Translations under genes and position numbers: made by a program
Shown here: one piece after another, positions 32,232 through 43,500 of the stretch
Layout: every line of letters starts with the position of its first letter
How positions within the stretch are numbered: the first letter of the stretch is position 1
Assembly (NCBI GenBank): GCA_030068075.1
Contig: CM057841.1
Coordinates: 35,753,030-35,817,029 of the forward strand
Length of the DNA: 64,000 nucleotides
From: Paguma larvata
Taxonomy: Eukaryota > Chordata > Mammalia > Carnivora > Viverridae
Direction of reading: 5' to 3'
The notes under the pieces: generated by a model
Seen by the model: only the letters and a program-made list of their open reading frames with translations
Told to the model about the DNA's origin: nothing
Database searches by the model: none

Positions 32232-32249
32232 AAAGTGTGACTAACTGCT

Positions 32250-32885
32250 TAGACTATGGTGTGTCTTCCAAATATCTATATGAATTTTTATCCTTTTAAA
32301 TAGTCACCTTGAGAAAAGAAGGGAAAAGAATGTATTCAGGGATTCTCATTTCCCCTTGTCCAAAGTTCTGTCCATTGTTTGTCAGCTGCTCTGCAGTTCT
32401 GGGTTATTCTTAGCCTTTCTGCAGTAGTTCTCCTGGAAGTTATCAGAAAAGCAGAAACCCAAGGCAATGAACTTATCCATGCAGCAAGCCAGAATATAGG
32501 AGGTCATCCGTGGGCAATCTCTGCCTTGTCCCATGCAATTTAGAGATCCATGGACTCCAAGACATGAGCCAGGGCACCTACATAGGCACGGAGCTAGTCC
32601 TCATGAGCAACAGGGAAGCCCAAAGGATGTATGTTAAAGATACATAATACATTGATGCTTACCCAAGACATTATCACAAGTCCAAAAAACTCTGGCATGT
32701 ATGACAGGAAAAGATGCAAACAGACTGAAGAAAATCAGGAATTCTAGAAAAACCGTTTTTTCCCCTCTATGCGATTTATTGTATGTGCCTAGGAATAAGT
32801 TATAGCTTTGCCGAATATCTAAAAGAAGAGATTTGGGCTTACTCTTGAAAGCCCTAGCTGGGTTTGATCAAATAAGTGCATGTGC
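32250..32885. other. Unannotated unique sequence
   Basis: Nothing recognised. Confidence 0.45.
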
Positions 32886-32907
32886 ACATTTAAAAATCAG
32901 GTTGTTT

Positions 32908-33065
32908 GGGAGCAGCCAGGTGACTCAGTTGGTTAAGCGTCCAACTCTTGATCTCAACTTAAGTCTTGATTTCAGGTTCATGAGTTCAAGTTCCATGATG
33001 GATTCTGTGCTGGGCTCTGTGCTGAGCTGCACGCTGGGTATGAAGCCTACTTAAAAATAAATAAA
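32908..33065 (+). mobile_element. Short-form CAN SINE without CT tract
   Basis: About 158 bp. A tRNA-like head ('gccaggtgactcagttggtt'), 'aactcttgatctcaac', a B box 'gttcaagttcc', then 'gctgggctctgtgctgagctgc', 'gtatgaagcctac' and directly 'ttaaaaataaataaata'. There is no CT tract. The duplication taaaaatcaggttgttt is perfect over 17 bases (32891-32907 and 33066-33082). Confidence 0.92.
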
Positions 33066-33084
33066 TAAAAATCAGGTTGTTTTG

Positions 33085-33800
33085 AACTTTTAGCTGATAA
33101 CAGTCCACTCTAAACAGATACTCAGCATTGCTGTCCTGTAATATTATCTCTGCACACCTGTGTTCCCAGTTATCCAATGTGAGCCAGGCTTCTCTACCCC
33201 CAGTAGACCTCACTATATCTCACTGCATGTGCCCATGAACTCTCAAAGGTGCAGTCCCTGGCAGGCAGAAGGTTGGTTTAAGAGCCCTCCCTGCAAGAAA
33301 TTAAAACATCTTCCCAACATCCTATTAGAATCTGATTGTTGCCAGGCAAATTTCCTAGAAGGTCTTCAAGAGCATCAAGCAGAAAACCATTGCTGAGAGA
33401 ATCTGGGGAGATGTTTATACTCGTAGGTCTAAAGCACAGGTTCTGTTCACCATTAACCCCATGCTGGGAAATAGGTAAGCCTGAGTAAGGCTGGGGGGGC
33501 CTTTCAGTCACAAGGTGGGAAGACCTCCTGATATTTATTTATGAGATGGTCTCAGGTATCTCATGGGAGGGAATTCATACTGAGGAATAAAGAATGAGAT
33601 GGAAATTTGATCCCATCACATAGCATCATTCACCAGAAAGAGGAGATATTTGTCTCGTCCCTATCCTCCTGGATTCTATTTGAATCCTACCTGAGCAGGC
33701 TGCTTTTTTTTTTTTTTTTTTAAGTGAACACTAAGATAGCTATCTGACTTTACTTTCCATTGGGTGCTGTCAAAACTTGCACTGGTCACAGGGCTTGGAA
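33085..33800. other. Unannotated unique sequence with a T-run
   Basis: A run of 18 T at 33704-33721. No gene or repeat family recognised in the flanks. Confidence 0.45.
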
Positions 33801-33812
33801 GTTGTCGCATCC

Positions 33813-33904
33813 CAATGGCAGTGTTCATTGTGTGATGAGCAAACAATAGCAGTGTTCATAGTTTCATGAGCAAACAATGGCAGTATTCATTGTGTGATGA
33901 GCAA
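33813..33904. repeat. 31-bp tandem repeat, three units
   Basis: Units start at 33813, 33844 and 33875. Each reads caatRgcagtRttcat, then a variable middle, then atgagcaa. Unit 2 differs from units 1 and 3 in the middle (agtttc against tgtgtg). The spacing is exactly 31 bases with no gaps. Confidence 0.92.
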
Positions 33905-34110
33905 GGACAGCAGTTCTGGCAGCAAGAGCCGAAGCATCATCAGTGTAGTTATCTACCATGTCCGCAACATCAGACGTTGGCACTGTTGACACAGGCATTA
34001 ATGTCCTTGGCCTCCAGTATTGGCAGCCTTGGCCCAGGCATCAGTAGCTTGAGTAGCATCAGCGGCTACAGTGAAGCCTCCAGCAGGCATGGATAGCTTC
34101 CCCTTCTTAA
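33905..34110 (+). other. GC-richer stretch with repeated agt/agc words
   Basis: After the tandem repeat the words 'cagtattggcagccttgg', 'catcagtagcttgagtagcatcagc' recur irregularly. The plus frame 33866-34096 (76 codons) reads as Gln-rich then Ser/Gly/Leu-rich low complexity. I see no domain and treat it as a decayed tandem repeat, not a gene. Confidence 0.4.
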
Positions 34111-34327
34111 GGGAAATATGGGTTCTGAGGAAGATAGCCTTGGCATGGGCCTGTGAGTGTGCTTCTCTGTGTTCTGGAAGGACAGGTGAACTGGATATGG
34201 CAGAGTCTTGATTGTGCTTAACATACCCTTTAATGGTGATGAATTGGTATAGGGGTCACTTCAGGACAACCTTGTTGCCTGAAGAAACTTGCTCTACACC
34301 CTGTAGGAGGCAGGGGATGGACTAGCT

Positions 34328-34534
34328 CAGGGATCTGCAAAGTCTATAAGGGGCCAGATAGTAAGTATTTCTGGCTTCAGAGGCCACTTCTGTTATAGCT
34401 ACTTAACTCTGCCATTGTAGCACAAAAACAGTCATAGGAAATACATAAAAGGATGAGTATGTCTGTGCTCTAATAAAACTTTATTTACAAAACAGGTCAT
34501 CGGCCAGATTTAGCTCATGGGCTGTAGACTCCCA
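34328..34534. mobile_element. Non-autonomous hAT-Charlie element (MER58-like)
   Basis: The 207-bp element starts 'cagggatctgcaaagtct' and contains 'ggggccagatagtaagtatttctggctt', 'ctacttaactctgccattgtagc', 'aataaaactttatttacaaaacagg' and ends 'agctcatgggctgtagactccc', the order of a well-known hAT family. The flanking octamers gactagct (34320-34327) and gactagtt (34535-34542) form the 8-bp duplication typical of hAT elements. The family name is from memory. Confidence 0.8.
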
Positions 34535-34544
34535 GACTAGTTAA

Positions 34545-36470
34545 AGCATCAGCACAGTTAGACCAAAGTAGAAGCTTCTTTTTAAAAATCGCTTATTCAT
34601 AACAGACCAGAAAACATACCCCCCCTTCTGCTTCTAATACCGTGCCATTTCTTTCTCTGCCATTAACATTTTATTTTGACTTTATAACTCTAACTGCATG
34701 AAACATTTACATAAAACAGTAAAGTATAGTGATGTATTCATTATTTTTTATTACCTGGAGGATGAGTAAAAATGAAATGTACTCACTAGCTGCCATAGTC
34801 AACTGATAAAATTATGTTCTCTGTTCATCGATCAGTATATAAAATAGTATAAGAAATCTATATTCCATTATTTTATAAGCATAATGTGTGAAACTCATAA
34901 TTGCTTATAACACTAAATCCCAACTCATTCTGCAAGAGACATGAGGCAAGCAAATAACAGAAAAATCATGTCCTAGGCATGATATAATCTTCAGGATTAT
35001 GTTCAGTATGCACATTAAGTAGAGTGAAAACAAGCCATGAAATTTAGCATCAAGGGAATGGCCTTGTACAAGTTGACTTGAATATTTAAATATTTTCCCC
35101 TTCCAGTGTAATAGGTAGGGTGGATATTCATCTGCAAAGGAATATGGAATGCTTCGAGTATCACTAGAACAGGGTTTCACAGATACATGGTTGTGATGTA
35201 CGTTTTTATAGAGATACATACATACGCATACACCTTATATAGCATGTAAGCTCACTATACACACATGTTTATGCACACAGGGAGATATACACACACATAT
35301 ATATATGTTTCAAGCTCTGTTGATTTCATCTTACTTTGTTTAGGCTCAGGTAGTAGTAAAAGCAAAAAGGGAAGAGAATTTAGACATCAGCATCTGTCTT
35401 GTATTTGCTGGATTGCTCTGTCAGTCCAAGGGATCCTGCCCCTAGGTGTGATGCATTCAAGACATGGTGACACCAAATGAACTAAGATTCCAACACCCCC
35501 TTCTTCATTCCTGGTACTACACCCTACCTCTTCATGTCTGTACCTCTCATCACCAACTCTTTCCCTGCTGGAAATCCTTTTGTAGTGTACTACTCTTTTT
35601 GTTATTTTGGCACTTTCCTCATTATTATTTTTTTAAGTTTCAAGTTCATGTTGTCTTAGTTGTCATTAGGAATACAATAATGCAATCAGTTGTTAAACAT
35701 TTACAGTTTTTTAACACTGTACACATTTTCTACTATTCTGCTATCATGGCTTTGTAGTTATTTATAAGTATTCTGGATATTTATGAGCTCTTAGTAAATA
35801 ATACCATTTGTAAGTACCTTATTTAGCAGATTCAAGGTTTGTTCAATCTCGTGAAACCAAAAAAAAAAAAAAATCATGGATATAAATTACCTAAGGGTGA
35901 GAGAAGACTAGTTCTCATGCTTAATTCCTGATTTGAAGTGATTTTATTCATTAAAATGATCTCATTATTCTCATGGTTTGACTTTGTAGTATCATACTTT
36001 TGAACTTGTAAGGCAAATATAATGTAATATATTTTATGAGTTTTAACTTCTATAAGTTTTCCCATACGTGTTTATTATTAAACACATGAGAAAAGTGTTT
36101 TAGAGTAAAACATGGTATTGACTATGACTCATTATGTTTTAGAAAGTTTATTGTTACTTAAAAACAAAATGAAAATCAGTGAAACAATGCAGTAAAGATA
36201 ATGTTAAATGAGGGTGTTGACAAGTAAATATGCCGTATCCTGAGATATGTAACCAAATTAGTTTAAACAATGAAAACTTAAGGAATAAATATTTCTAAGA
36301 CTGTTTTTCTAAAACAGAGAAAGAGTTTGAATACTTCCAAAGAAACTCATTCCTACGTCTCTGGCATATCAAATATCAAAGACCAAACCTGCTCTGTCAG
36401 AGCTGGAGATGGAGCGTTGGGTGTTATCTTTGTCCCTCTGAGTTGCCTCCCAATTTTATTCAGTTATATT
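34545..36470. other. AT-rich unannotated sequence
   Basis: No gene or repeat family recognised. CATA/CACA-rich stretches lie at about 35206-35310 and an A-run at 35859-35873. The 104-codon minus frame at 34905-35219 has no domain. Confidence 0.45.
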
Positions 36471-36472
36471 TC

Positions 36473-36535
36473 TTTTTAAAAATTTTTAAATTTATTTTGA
36501 GAGAGAGAGAGATAGATGGAGAGAGAGAGAGAGAG
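36473..36535 (-). mobile_element. 5'-truncated CAN SINE tail
   Basis: Only the A-rich tail (complement of 'taaatttattttgagagaga') and part of the GA tract are present. The head, promoter boxes and body are missing, as expected from aborted reverse transcription. Confidence 0.6.
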
Positions 36536-36549
36536 TTTGGTTTGGGTTT

Positions 36550-36722
36550 GTTTCCTTGAGAAGGTGACCTCTCATTATAGACTTGAAGTCGATGGGGGAT
36601 AGCCATGTGAACTTCTGGGAAAGGCTGTTATAGGCAGAAAGAGTAGACATTTCATAGGTGCTGAGGGAGCAGAAGGAACAGTGACGAGGCCAGTGTGCTA
36701 CAAAGGAAATATCAAGACTGAG
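36550..36722 (-). mobile_element. L2-like LINE fragment, antisense
   Basis: 'gagaaggtgacctctcattatagacttgaag' (36559-36589), 'gccatgtgaacttctgggaaaggc', 'gcagaaggaacagtgacgaggccagtgtg' (36669-36697) follow the antisense L2 text 'gagaaggtgacatttgag..', 'ggaacagcaaggaggccagtgtg'. Confidence 0.55.
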
Positions 36723-36789
36723 ATAATGGGCAGTGATTATTCACCTGTCCCCCCTGTCATAGACCTTACATTAACTTCCAGACCCATGC

Positions 36790-37050
36790 TTTTGAAAACA
36801 CTGTTATAATCTTACCTACTATTCAGAGATGAAGACACTGCATCACGGAGGCTAAGCTATTAACTTGAGGTCACAGAAATGTTATTGTGTAGGTGTATTT
36901 AGCCTTTATAACACTTCCTTGCTCTTCGAATCTAAAAATCCTTATATTGCCCACGAGAAGACTCTCTTATGATTGCATAACTAGTAAATGTGAGAGATGG
37001 GATTAAAATCCAGTTCTCTCTGTTTTGAGGACTGATGTTCCTCTCCCTTT
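36790..37050 (-). mobile_element. MIR SINE, antisense, with internal insert
   Basis: 'ttacctactattcagagatgaagacactgcatcacggaggctaagctattaacttgaggtcacag' (36813-36877) and 'cataactagtaaatgtgagagatgggattaaaatccag' (36976-37013) are consecutive MIR blocks separated by about 100 bp of unrelated sequence. Confidence 0.6.
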
Positions 37051-37340
37051 TATGTCTCAGGACATCTATGTACGGAGAGAGGGAATTTTGTGAAATTGCC
37101 TTATAACACTAAAAACACCAAACAAATGCAACTACAAATGGGCTATGTGAGGTTTGTTAAACTTCCTAAAGAGGAGAATAGTATTATGAAGGCAGTTTGT
37201 TATACCGATGAATCTGAGTCCTTTAATGCTTTATAACTGGGAGAAAGGATCCATTTGGAATTTGTGGAATGCCTTTGATTAAAGAGAAGAGGATACAAAC
37301 TCTTTTCTGAAGTTTCAAATGCTGGTTGAATTCCATAAGT
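37051..37340. other. Unannotated unique sequence
   Basis: Nothing recognised; it leads directly into the MER20. Confidence 0.4.
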
Positions 37341-37598
37341 CATCGGTTCTCAACTGGAGGTGATTTTGTCCTCCAGGAAACATTGGTGATGTCTGGCGAC
37401 ATTTTGGAATGTCGTGATTTGGGGTTGGTGGTAGTATAGGCATCTGTCTGGTGAGTAGAAGCCAGAGATGTTGCTAAACATCCCACAATGTTTATGTGGA
37501 AGATAAATGTTTATATGGAACAGTCAACCCCCTGCCCCCCATCCCCAAAGGAATTATGTAGCCCAAAATACCAGTAGCGCCAAGGTTGAGAAACCATA
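37341..37598. mobile_element. MER20 (hAT-Charlie)
   Basis: Matches the MER20 order along its length: 'cggttctcaactggaggtgattttgtcctccagg', 'acattggtgatgtctggcgacatttt', 'ggtgagtagaagccagagatgttgctaaacatcccacaatg', 'aaaggaattatgtagcccaaaataccagtagcgccaaggttgagaaacc'. The terminal inverted words ggttctcaac and gttgagaaacc are visible. The 8-bp duplication is no longer recognisable. Confidence 0.9.
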
Positions 37599-37809
37599 TC
37601 TGAATAGACAGAGGAGATAAGATGTAATTTTTGACCAGAGTGTCTGAATACAGACAGGCTACTACTAATATTATGCTTTTAATTAGGGAGATTGATCTTG
37701 TCGATTTACAAAAACAGAATACCTGTGACATTGCTCAGTAGGGAGGAATGTGATGGACTGAGGCAGACGGCAAATGTCAAAGCATATAGACATGAAGCCA
37801 AATTCTGAG

Positions 37810-37935
37810 ACTGCTACCTGTTTTATCTGTGTCACTATTTCAGAAATTCTCAGTTTCTTCATCTATAAAATGGGAAATGTAAAAAGATGTACTTTACCTT
37901 GTTTGGGGATTAAGAAAAAAACCACAACACATTTT
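37810..37935 (+). mobile_element. MIR fragment
   Basis: 'ctatttcagaaattctcagtttcttcatctataaaatgggaaatg' (37835-37879) is a clear MIR core; the flanks are diverged. Confidence 0.6.
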
Positions 37936-38229
37936 CACCCAAGTTGGGAAGCGCTAAAGCAGTGTGAGTTATCTTTACTAACCACTTGTTCAAATTGAGT
38001 AGATAATACTTTTAAATTATGGGAAATGAGAAACAAATCAGTCTCCCAGATTCCATGAGAAACTTCGAGACGTGTTCCTTGTCAGACGCAGGTTTTATCT
38101 GCGCGAAACCAGAATCCATTTTGATATACAGGTGTCACTTGTTTGATACATGTTCTAAATTTCTCACCTCCCAAATCTGGAGAGTAAAGAAGAGTGCCTC
38201 ATAAAAAATGCAGGCAACATTTATATCAT

Positions 38230-38454
38230 TTAAATATTTTTTGAATGTTTATTTCTGAGAGAGAGAAATAGACAAACAAATCATGAGCAGAGGAGAGGCA
38301 TAGAGAGACGGAGACACAGAATCAAAAGCAAGTTTCAGGCTCTGATCTGTCAGCACAGAACCCTGTGTGGGACTTGAACCCACAAGCCATGAGATCATGA
38401 CCTTAGCTGAAGTAGGACGCTTAACCACTTAACCGACCAAGCCACCCAGGCGCC
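38230..38454 (-). mobile_element. CAN SINE, antisense (left of a pair)
   Basis: Complete on the minus strand: head 'aagccacccaggcgcct', a duplicated 'ttaacc' pair near 38421-38434, B box complement 'cttgaacccac', 'gatctgtcagcacagaacc', GA tract and tail. The words taaatatttt (38229) and taaagtatttt (38456) are the likely duplication. Confidence 0.9.
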
Positions 38455-38466
38455 TCTAAAGTATTT

Positions 38467-38685
38467 TGTTTTAAATTGTTTTTTAATGTTTATTTATTTT
38501 TGAGAGACAGAGAAAGAGTACAAATGGGGGAGGGGCAGAGAGAGAGGGAGAACAGAATCTGAAGCCGACTCCAGGCTCGGAGCTGTCAGCACAGAGCCCG
38601 CGTGGGGCTCAAATCCAAGAACATGAGATCAGGACCTGAACCAAGGTTTAACATTTAACCGACTGAGCCACCCAGGGACCCCTAT
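38467..38685 (-). mobile_element. CAN SINE, antisense (right of a pair)
   Basis: Complete on the minus strand (head 'gagccacccagggacccc', 'agctgtcagcacagagcccg', GA tract, 'ttaatgtttatttatttttgag' tail). Its duplication ctaaagtatttt (38455-38466) and ctaaagtatctt (38686-38697) reuses the flank of the left SINE, so it landed at the edge of that earlier copy. Confidence 0.92.
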
Positions 38686-38699
38686 CTAAAGTATCTTTA

Positions 38700-40465
38700 A
38701 GGGCTGGCTGCCAAAAGTCTAAACTTTGCTGTTGTTTTCTTTTCTAATTATAAAATAGGGATTAGAATAACAAATAGAGAGGGAACTGTAAAATGTAGGG
38801 AATTTGCTAAAAATGATAATGCACAAAAAATTGAAATCGCCTTCATCTTCACTTTGAAGATCAACTTGTAGCAAAAATCAGTGTTAATATTTTGGATTAT
38901 AGCCGACTTTGTAGGTGGCTATTTGAGTTTCTTTGCAAACTGCCGTCCCCATTTTAGGTAGGCTGATTTCTGCCTGTTTTCCACTGCTGAAGCTAAAGTA
39001 ACAATTCCGACTGCCTGTCACTTAAAGAGGTGGAGATTTATTACATTAAACCAAAAGCAAAGACGGTGTGAGTTAACTGTAATCAAGGTGATCCAGATGG
39101 GCCGTCCTGGCCTTCCACATCCTTCCTTATCTGTCCCTGCTGCTTGGTCATCAGCACCTGGGACTGTCTGTTCACAGAAATACTACTGGAGAAAAGACTC
39201 GGGAGGCAGCAGCTTTTCCCTGGTGGTGTGTCACAGTCTGGGTGGCTACTGATTTTCTTTTTACGTGTCCTGTTTCATCCGTCCAGCAGAACCATCAGTT
39301 GTACTTCTCCACTGACAGATTAGAGCATGTCAAGTAATTGTTTCCACAACAACTTGTAAGAAAGTATAGTGATGTTAGCTTTGGGTTGGAATTCAAACAT
39401 AGCCAACAATTGCCAGAAGACGACATTTTATTTTAGCCAAGGAATAGGATGATAGGGTCAACCTCAGTCCTTGTTCTGTATTTTTGGCTTTGAAGAGATT
39501 TAGTTTTTGATAAGAGACGTGGGGCCACGTCCTGGTTTACAGAGTCCCAAGTCCATGGGCAAAGAGCCTATGCAGACATCACAGGCATGCCCAGCCACAG
39601 GGTTTTTTTTTTCTAATGCTGCTTTGTGCTGTTTAATAGGCCTTTTTTTGTTTTTTGTTTGTTTTGTCTTGCTTTCAAGGTTATCTCATGGATAATTACT
39701 AGACATATATACGTATGCTTTAAACAACCACGATCATATGATTTGGTAGCAATTATTCCAATTTTAGACTACAGAATATTTTATATGTATGTAAGAAATC
39801 CTCCAACATTCTTAACCAAGAGCTAACTTCAAAGTATAATAATGGGAAACTTTCTATTTAATTAAATACATACTTTCTGGCTAAAGACTAATGTTTCCTT
39901 ACATTTCTTTTTCTTTTTTTATAGTTTCTAGATAATATAGATATCACATAATTTCCCCTGTATTCAGCCCATTGTAACTTAACAAAGAGAAACTTTGCCT
40001 TTGAATTTGAGGAATATATTTCCTCCAGAGATAAACTTGCATAATATTTGCTTCAGAACCTGGGAGTTTAATATAGAATTCTCCATTATGTTCAGCCATT
40101 GTCAGAGAGGAAGGCAATACCACTTGAAGAGTAAAGAGAGGAGTGTGAAAAACCACTTTATTGGTATTAGATTTTTAAGCCTCTTTATACGTATTTTTGC
40201 ACAATTAATTTTAGAATGCAGCATTGGTGAAATTTTTGTTTTCCTTGGAGGCGCTACCTTTTGGGAAGTAGGTGATAGTGCAGGGGAATGCCTTTAAACT
40301 CTGTTTTCGGCAAAATGATTATGAAGCCTGCACATCCTATTTGCTGGAGCCCTGATGTTGGGCAGGTTTTAACATGAAAAGAACTTTTACTCTGTTGTTT
40401 ATTTTTCTAGGTGAGTAAGTTATTGAATTATAATACAAATATAAAAAAGACAAATCCTAACTTCA
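38700..40465. other. Repeat-poor block
   Basis: About 1.75 kb with no recognised repeat other than short T-runs (39602-39612, 39645-39660). The part at 38860-39200 is less AT-rich and holds E-box words. No credible frame. A candidate for conserved non-coding sequence. Confidence 0.35.
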
Positions 40466-40483
40466 TAAAGAAAAGTAACTCCT

Positions 40484-40709
40484 GGGGCACCTGGGTGGCT
40501 CAGTCACTTAAGCATCTGACTTCAGCTGGGTCACTATCTCACTGCTTCTGAGTTCGAGCCCGGCATTGGGCTCTGTGCAGACAGCTCAGGGTCTGGAGCC
40601 TGCTTTGGATTCTGTGTCTCCCTCTTTCTTTGCCCCTCCTCCACTCTCTCTCTCTCTCTCAAAAATAAACATTTCCAAAAAAAAAAAAAAAAAAAAAAAG
40701 AAAGAAAGA
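40484..40709 (+). mobile_element. CAN SINE with long A tail
   Basis: Head 'ggggcacctgggtggctcag', B box 'gttcgagccc', 'cagggtctggagcctgctttgg', CT tract and an unusually long tail of over 20 A followed by (GAAA)n. Imperfect duplications aaagaaaagtaactcc (40467-40482) and aaagaaaatcaattcc (40705-40720). Confidence 0.93.
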
Positions 40710-40819
40710 AAATCAATTCCACCCAGATGAAGAAAGAGAATATTACCAGTACTCCAGAAACGCTGTTTATGGCACCTTAGTCACTAACCCCTCTTCCTCA
40801 CCCGGAACTTCCATCATGA

Positions 40820-42290
40820 CTTCTAAAACCAGAGATTAGTTTTGTTTTTGAATTTTATATAAGTGAAATCATGAAGTATTTACTCATTTGTTGTTCGTTT
40901 TTTTTTTGTTTGTTTCAACATTTTATTTGTGAAATTCATTCGTAGTGTCATTATGTAGCATCAGTTCATTAATTTTAATTGTGTGCTGTATGGAAGAAAA
41001 TATCTTAATTGACCTATTCACTTTTTGTTGATGGACATCCAAGTTGCTTACAAATTTTGGCCATTACGAGCAGTTTTCTTCCAGTTCTTTAAAAATACCA
41101 GTATTTCTGTTGGAGAAACAAAACTGTCTTTATTTTGCTCTCTTGTGGGAGAGATTTTTTTTTCTTATTGCTTTTTAGATTTTTCTCTTTTAGTTTTTAT
41201 AAATTTCACTAAATGGATTAATTATGTTTTTCTATGTCTTTATCCTACAAGAAGTTTACAGTGCTTGATAATCTGTAGCAACAGGTGTCATTCCTCAGCT
41301 TTGGAAAATTCTTTATTCGTTTAATAATTTATTATTTATATATTGAAACTTTATTTATTATTTATTTAAAATTTATTTAAAACATGCACTTTTTCTCTCT
41401 TTAATTACACATATATTAATCTTTTTTGTGCTTCTTTATTTTATGTATGTTTCATCCCTTTTCTTCACAGTTCAGACTGAATAGTCTTACTGATTTAGCG
41501 TCCAAATCACTAATCTTCCCATCATCTGTGTCTGATCTGCTGTTAAACACATTATGTTGAGTTCTCAAGATCAATAATTATATGTTCACATCGAGAATTT
41601 CCATTTGATTCTTCCACAGATTTCAGTTTTCTGATGATATTTTTCACCTTGGTATCTATTTTTGAAGACTTTTTGATAACTCTAATATCTAGATCACCCG
41701 TCAGTCTCTGGTGATAGTCTTTTTTTTTCTCTTAATCCTCTTTCTTTGTATTTGTATATACTTTTCCTTGAATGCTGGTTATTGGCCATGAACACCTGAG
41801 GAGTTGCTGTATGAACGTTTAGCTACTGGGAAGAGTACAGGCAAATAATCATAGTTTGACAGAGGTCGTGCTATCTCCAGATGGGTTAGAATTCACCCTT
41901 ACTTGCAGGATGTAGTCTGTTAGGGTTACAAACTGAAAGCCTGGGGTACTTATTAGAGCCTTTCTTTCTTGTTGGGACCTATATATTAGTTTTATATATC
42001 CCAGTCACTATGAAGCTGCTCTCCCAATTCTCCTACCTCCTGCTAAGCTTTTCTTGACCTGTGCTCTTCCAAATGCATGGGAATCTTAAGGGGGAAGAAT
42101 AAGTAGAATTTGGACTTGCCTCAGTGAATTTTTCTTCTCGATGGTATCTAGGCCATTTAAGCCTTGGTATCTTGCTAGTTCTCATGGCTTCAAGCAGGTA
42201 GTCAGAGAGTTTTATCTGCTACCGGTTAGTTTACCATTAATGGAAATAGAAATTCCAGACATCCTTTTGTATCTCATTTCTCCATGAACT
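40820..42290 (-). mobile_element. Ancient L1 (L1M-like), antisense, copy 1
   Basis: The left part ('ttgttgatggacatccaagttgc', 'tttggccattacgagcag', 41026-41074) is the antisense end of an old L1 ORF2/3' region. To the right, 'gatttttctcttttagttttt', 'ctttggaaaattctttattcg', 'gaatttccatttgattcttcc' and the text to about 42290 follow the same order as copy 2 at 48430-52390 ('cctgctttgaaaaattttttc', 'aaatttccatttgattcttc'). It is highly decayed and I cannot name the subfamily. Confidence 0.55.
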
Positions 42291-42359
42291 CCTCTCTTTT
42301 AGTATTAATTAGAATTGATGTTTTACATTTAATTTTATGATTCTTTGAATAGTTTAAGT

Positions 42360-42500
42360 CTCTCTTATTAGGCTGTAAACTCCAAGAGAAAAGTGTCCAT
42401 GTGTGTTTTTATGCATCATTGCATCCCAAGTAACTAGAATAGTGTCTGATTCATAGTATGGAATTCAAATTCAGTCATGAATGAATGAAGGATTGGAGAG
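42360..42500 (+). mobile_element. L2 LINE 3' end
   Basis: 'ggctgtaaactccaagagaaaagtgtccatg' (42371-42401), 'tgcatcccaagtaactagaatagtgtctgattcatagta' and 'tgaatgaatgaagg' give the L2 3' end. Confidence 0.7.
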
Positions 42501-42744
42501 TTTTTAAGTGTGTAGACTGAAAAGGATAAAACATTAAAAGTAGCAAGACATGAGTGAAATCCAAATCCGAAACAAAAGAACTGAAACAGTCATCAGAAAA
42601 CATACTAAATTATCTCATGAGGTAGAACTTGTAAAGATAACCACAAACAGTGGCAAAAAGTGAGAACAATATTTTTTTCAAGCTTTTAGGAGAACTTGTA
42701 GGCAGAAAAGGTGTTATTAAAGCCTGTGACAATTTAAATATCTC

Positions 42745-42845
42745 TACCCCAGAATATTTATAAGGATTAAACAAGATATTGCTTTGAAAGCGCCCATCAC
42801 AATACCTGCACAATATAGTAGGTATTCAAATCCAATGGTTAACAG
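42745..42845 (+). mobile_element. MIR 3' half
   Basis: 'taaggattaaacaagatattgctttgaaagcgcccatcacaatacctgcacaatatagtaggtattca' (42761-42829) matches the MIR 3' half. Confidence 0.65.
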
Positions 42846-42849
42846 AGTG

Positions 42850-43350
42850 TTATTCCCAAACAGTGAAAACTGATTTTTAAAATTCTGTGCATTTAGAATT
42901 CTTATACTTATAAGTATACTTATACTTATATTTTCAAAGGAGAAAGTGTTGTCGATTATAAAATCTCTTGGAATCTCATGTGTGAAAGGGACTTTGTATA
43001 TTACTGATATAAGATAAAATACACTAGAAATATGTTGACTCCCCGAGGGTTCTAACTAAAATTAAATAAGTGGAAAGGTGTATTTTACAGCTCTGGTATT
43101 AGGATTGCTTTGGGGATAAGGGAAAAAATAAATTTGATAAATTTGCTTAAATTAATCAGGAGTGAGCATAATGTTTCATACAAGACAGTTCAAGTTAAAA
43201 ATAAAGAACACTAATTATTTTTTAAATTTTAATTGCCATTGATCCCTTGCAAGTTAAATCAGGGGTTGAAACATCTCAGTATGCCTAGGAGCATAGTATA
43301 TTGTTAGGACTGGGCATCAGAATCTGTTTTCTTTCATCTGGGAAGGAGCT
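42850..43350. other. AT-rich unannotated sequence
   Basis: Contains a perfect 16-base palindrome tatacttataagtata at 42903-42918 within a TATACTTA repeat. Nothing else recognised. Confidence 0.5.
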
Positions 43351-43354
43351 TTAT

Positions 43355-43500
43355 TTATTTATTTATTCAGTACACGTGCACTGAGGGAATACTATGTACC
43401 CATGGTGTCTTAGGTACAGGGATATAGCCAGGTTGGTGGAAGACTGTGTTTCACCTGAAGCATTACTAGGCAGTCAGATATGGCAGGTTGAGAGAGATTA
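43355..43500 (-). mobile_element. L2 LINE 3' end, antisense
   Basis: 'tttattcagtacacgtgcactgagggaatactatgtaccca' and 'gtcttaggtacagggatatagcc' (43407-43429) follow the antisense L2 order. Confidence 0.55.

Noticed and set aside
33866..34096. Gln-rich then Ser/Gly-rich 76-codon frame as a small gene
   Set aside because: It begins inside the 31-bp tandem repeat and continues in low-complexity words. No start context or domain.
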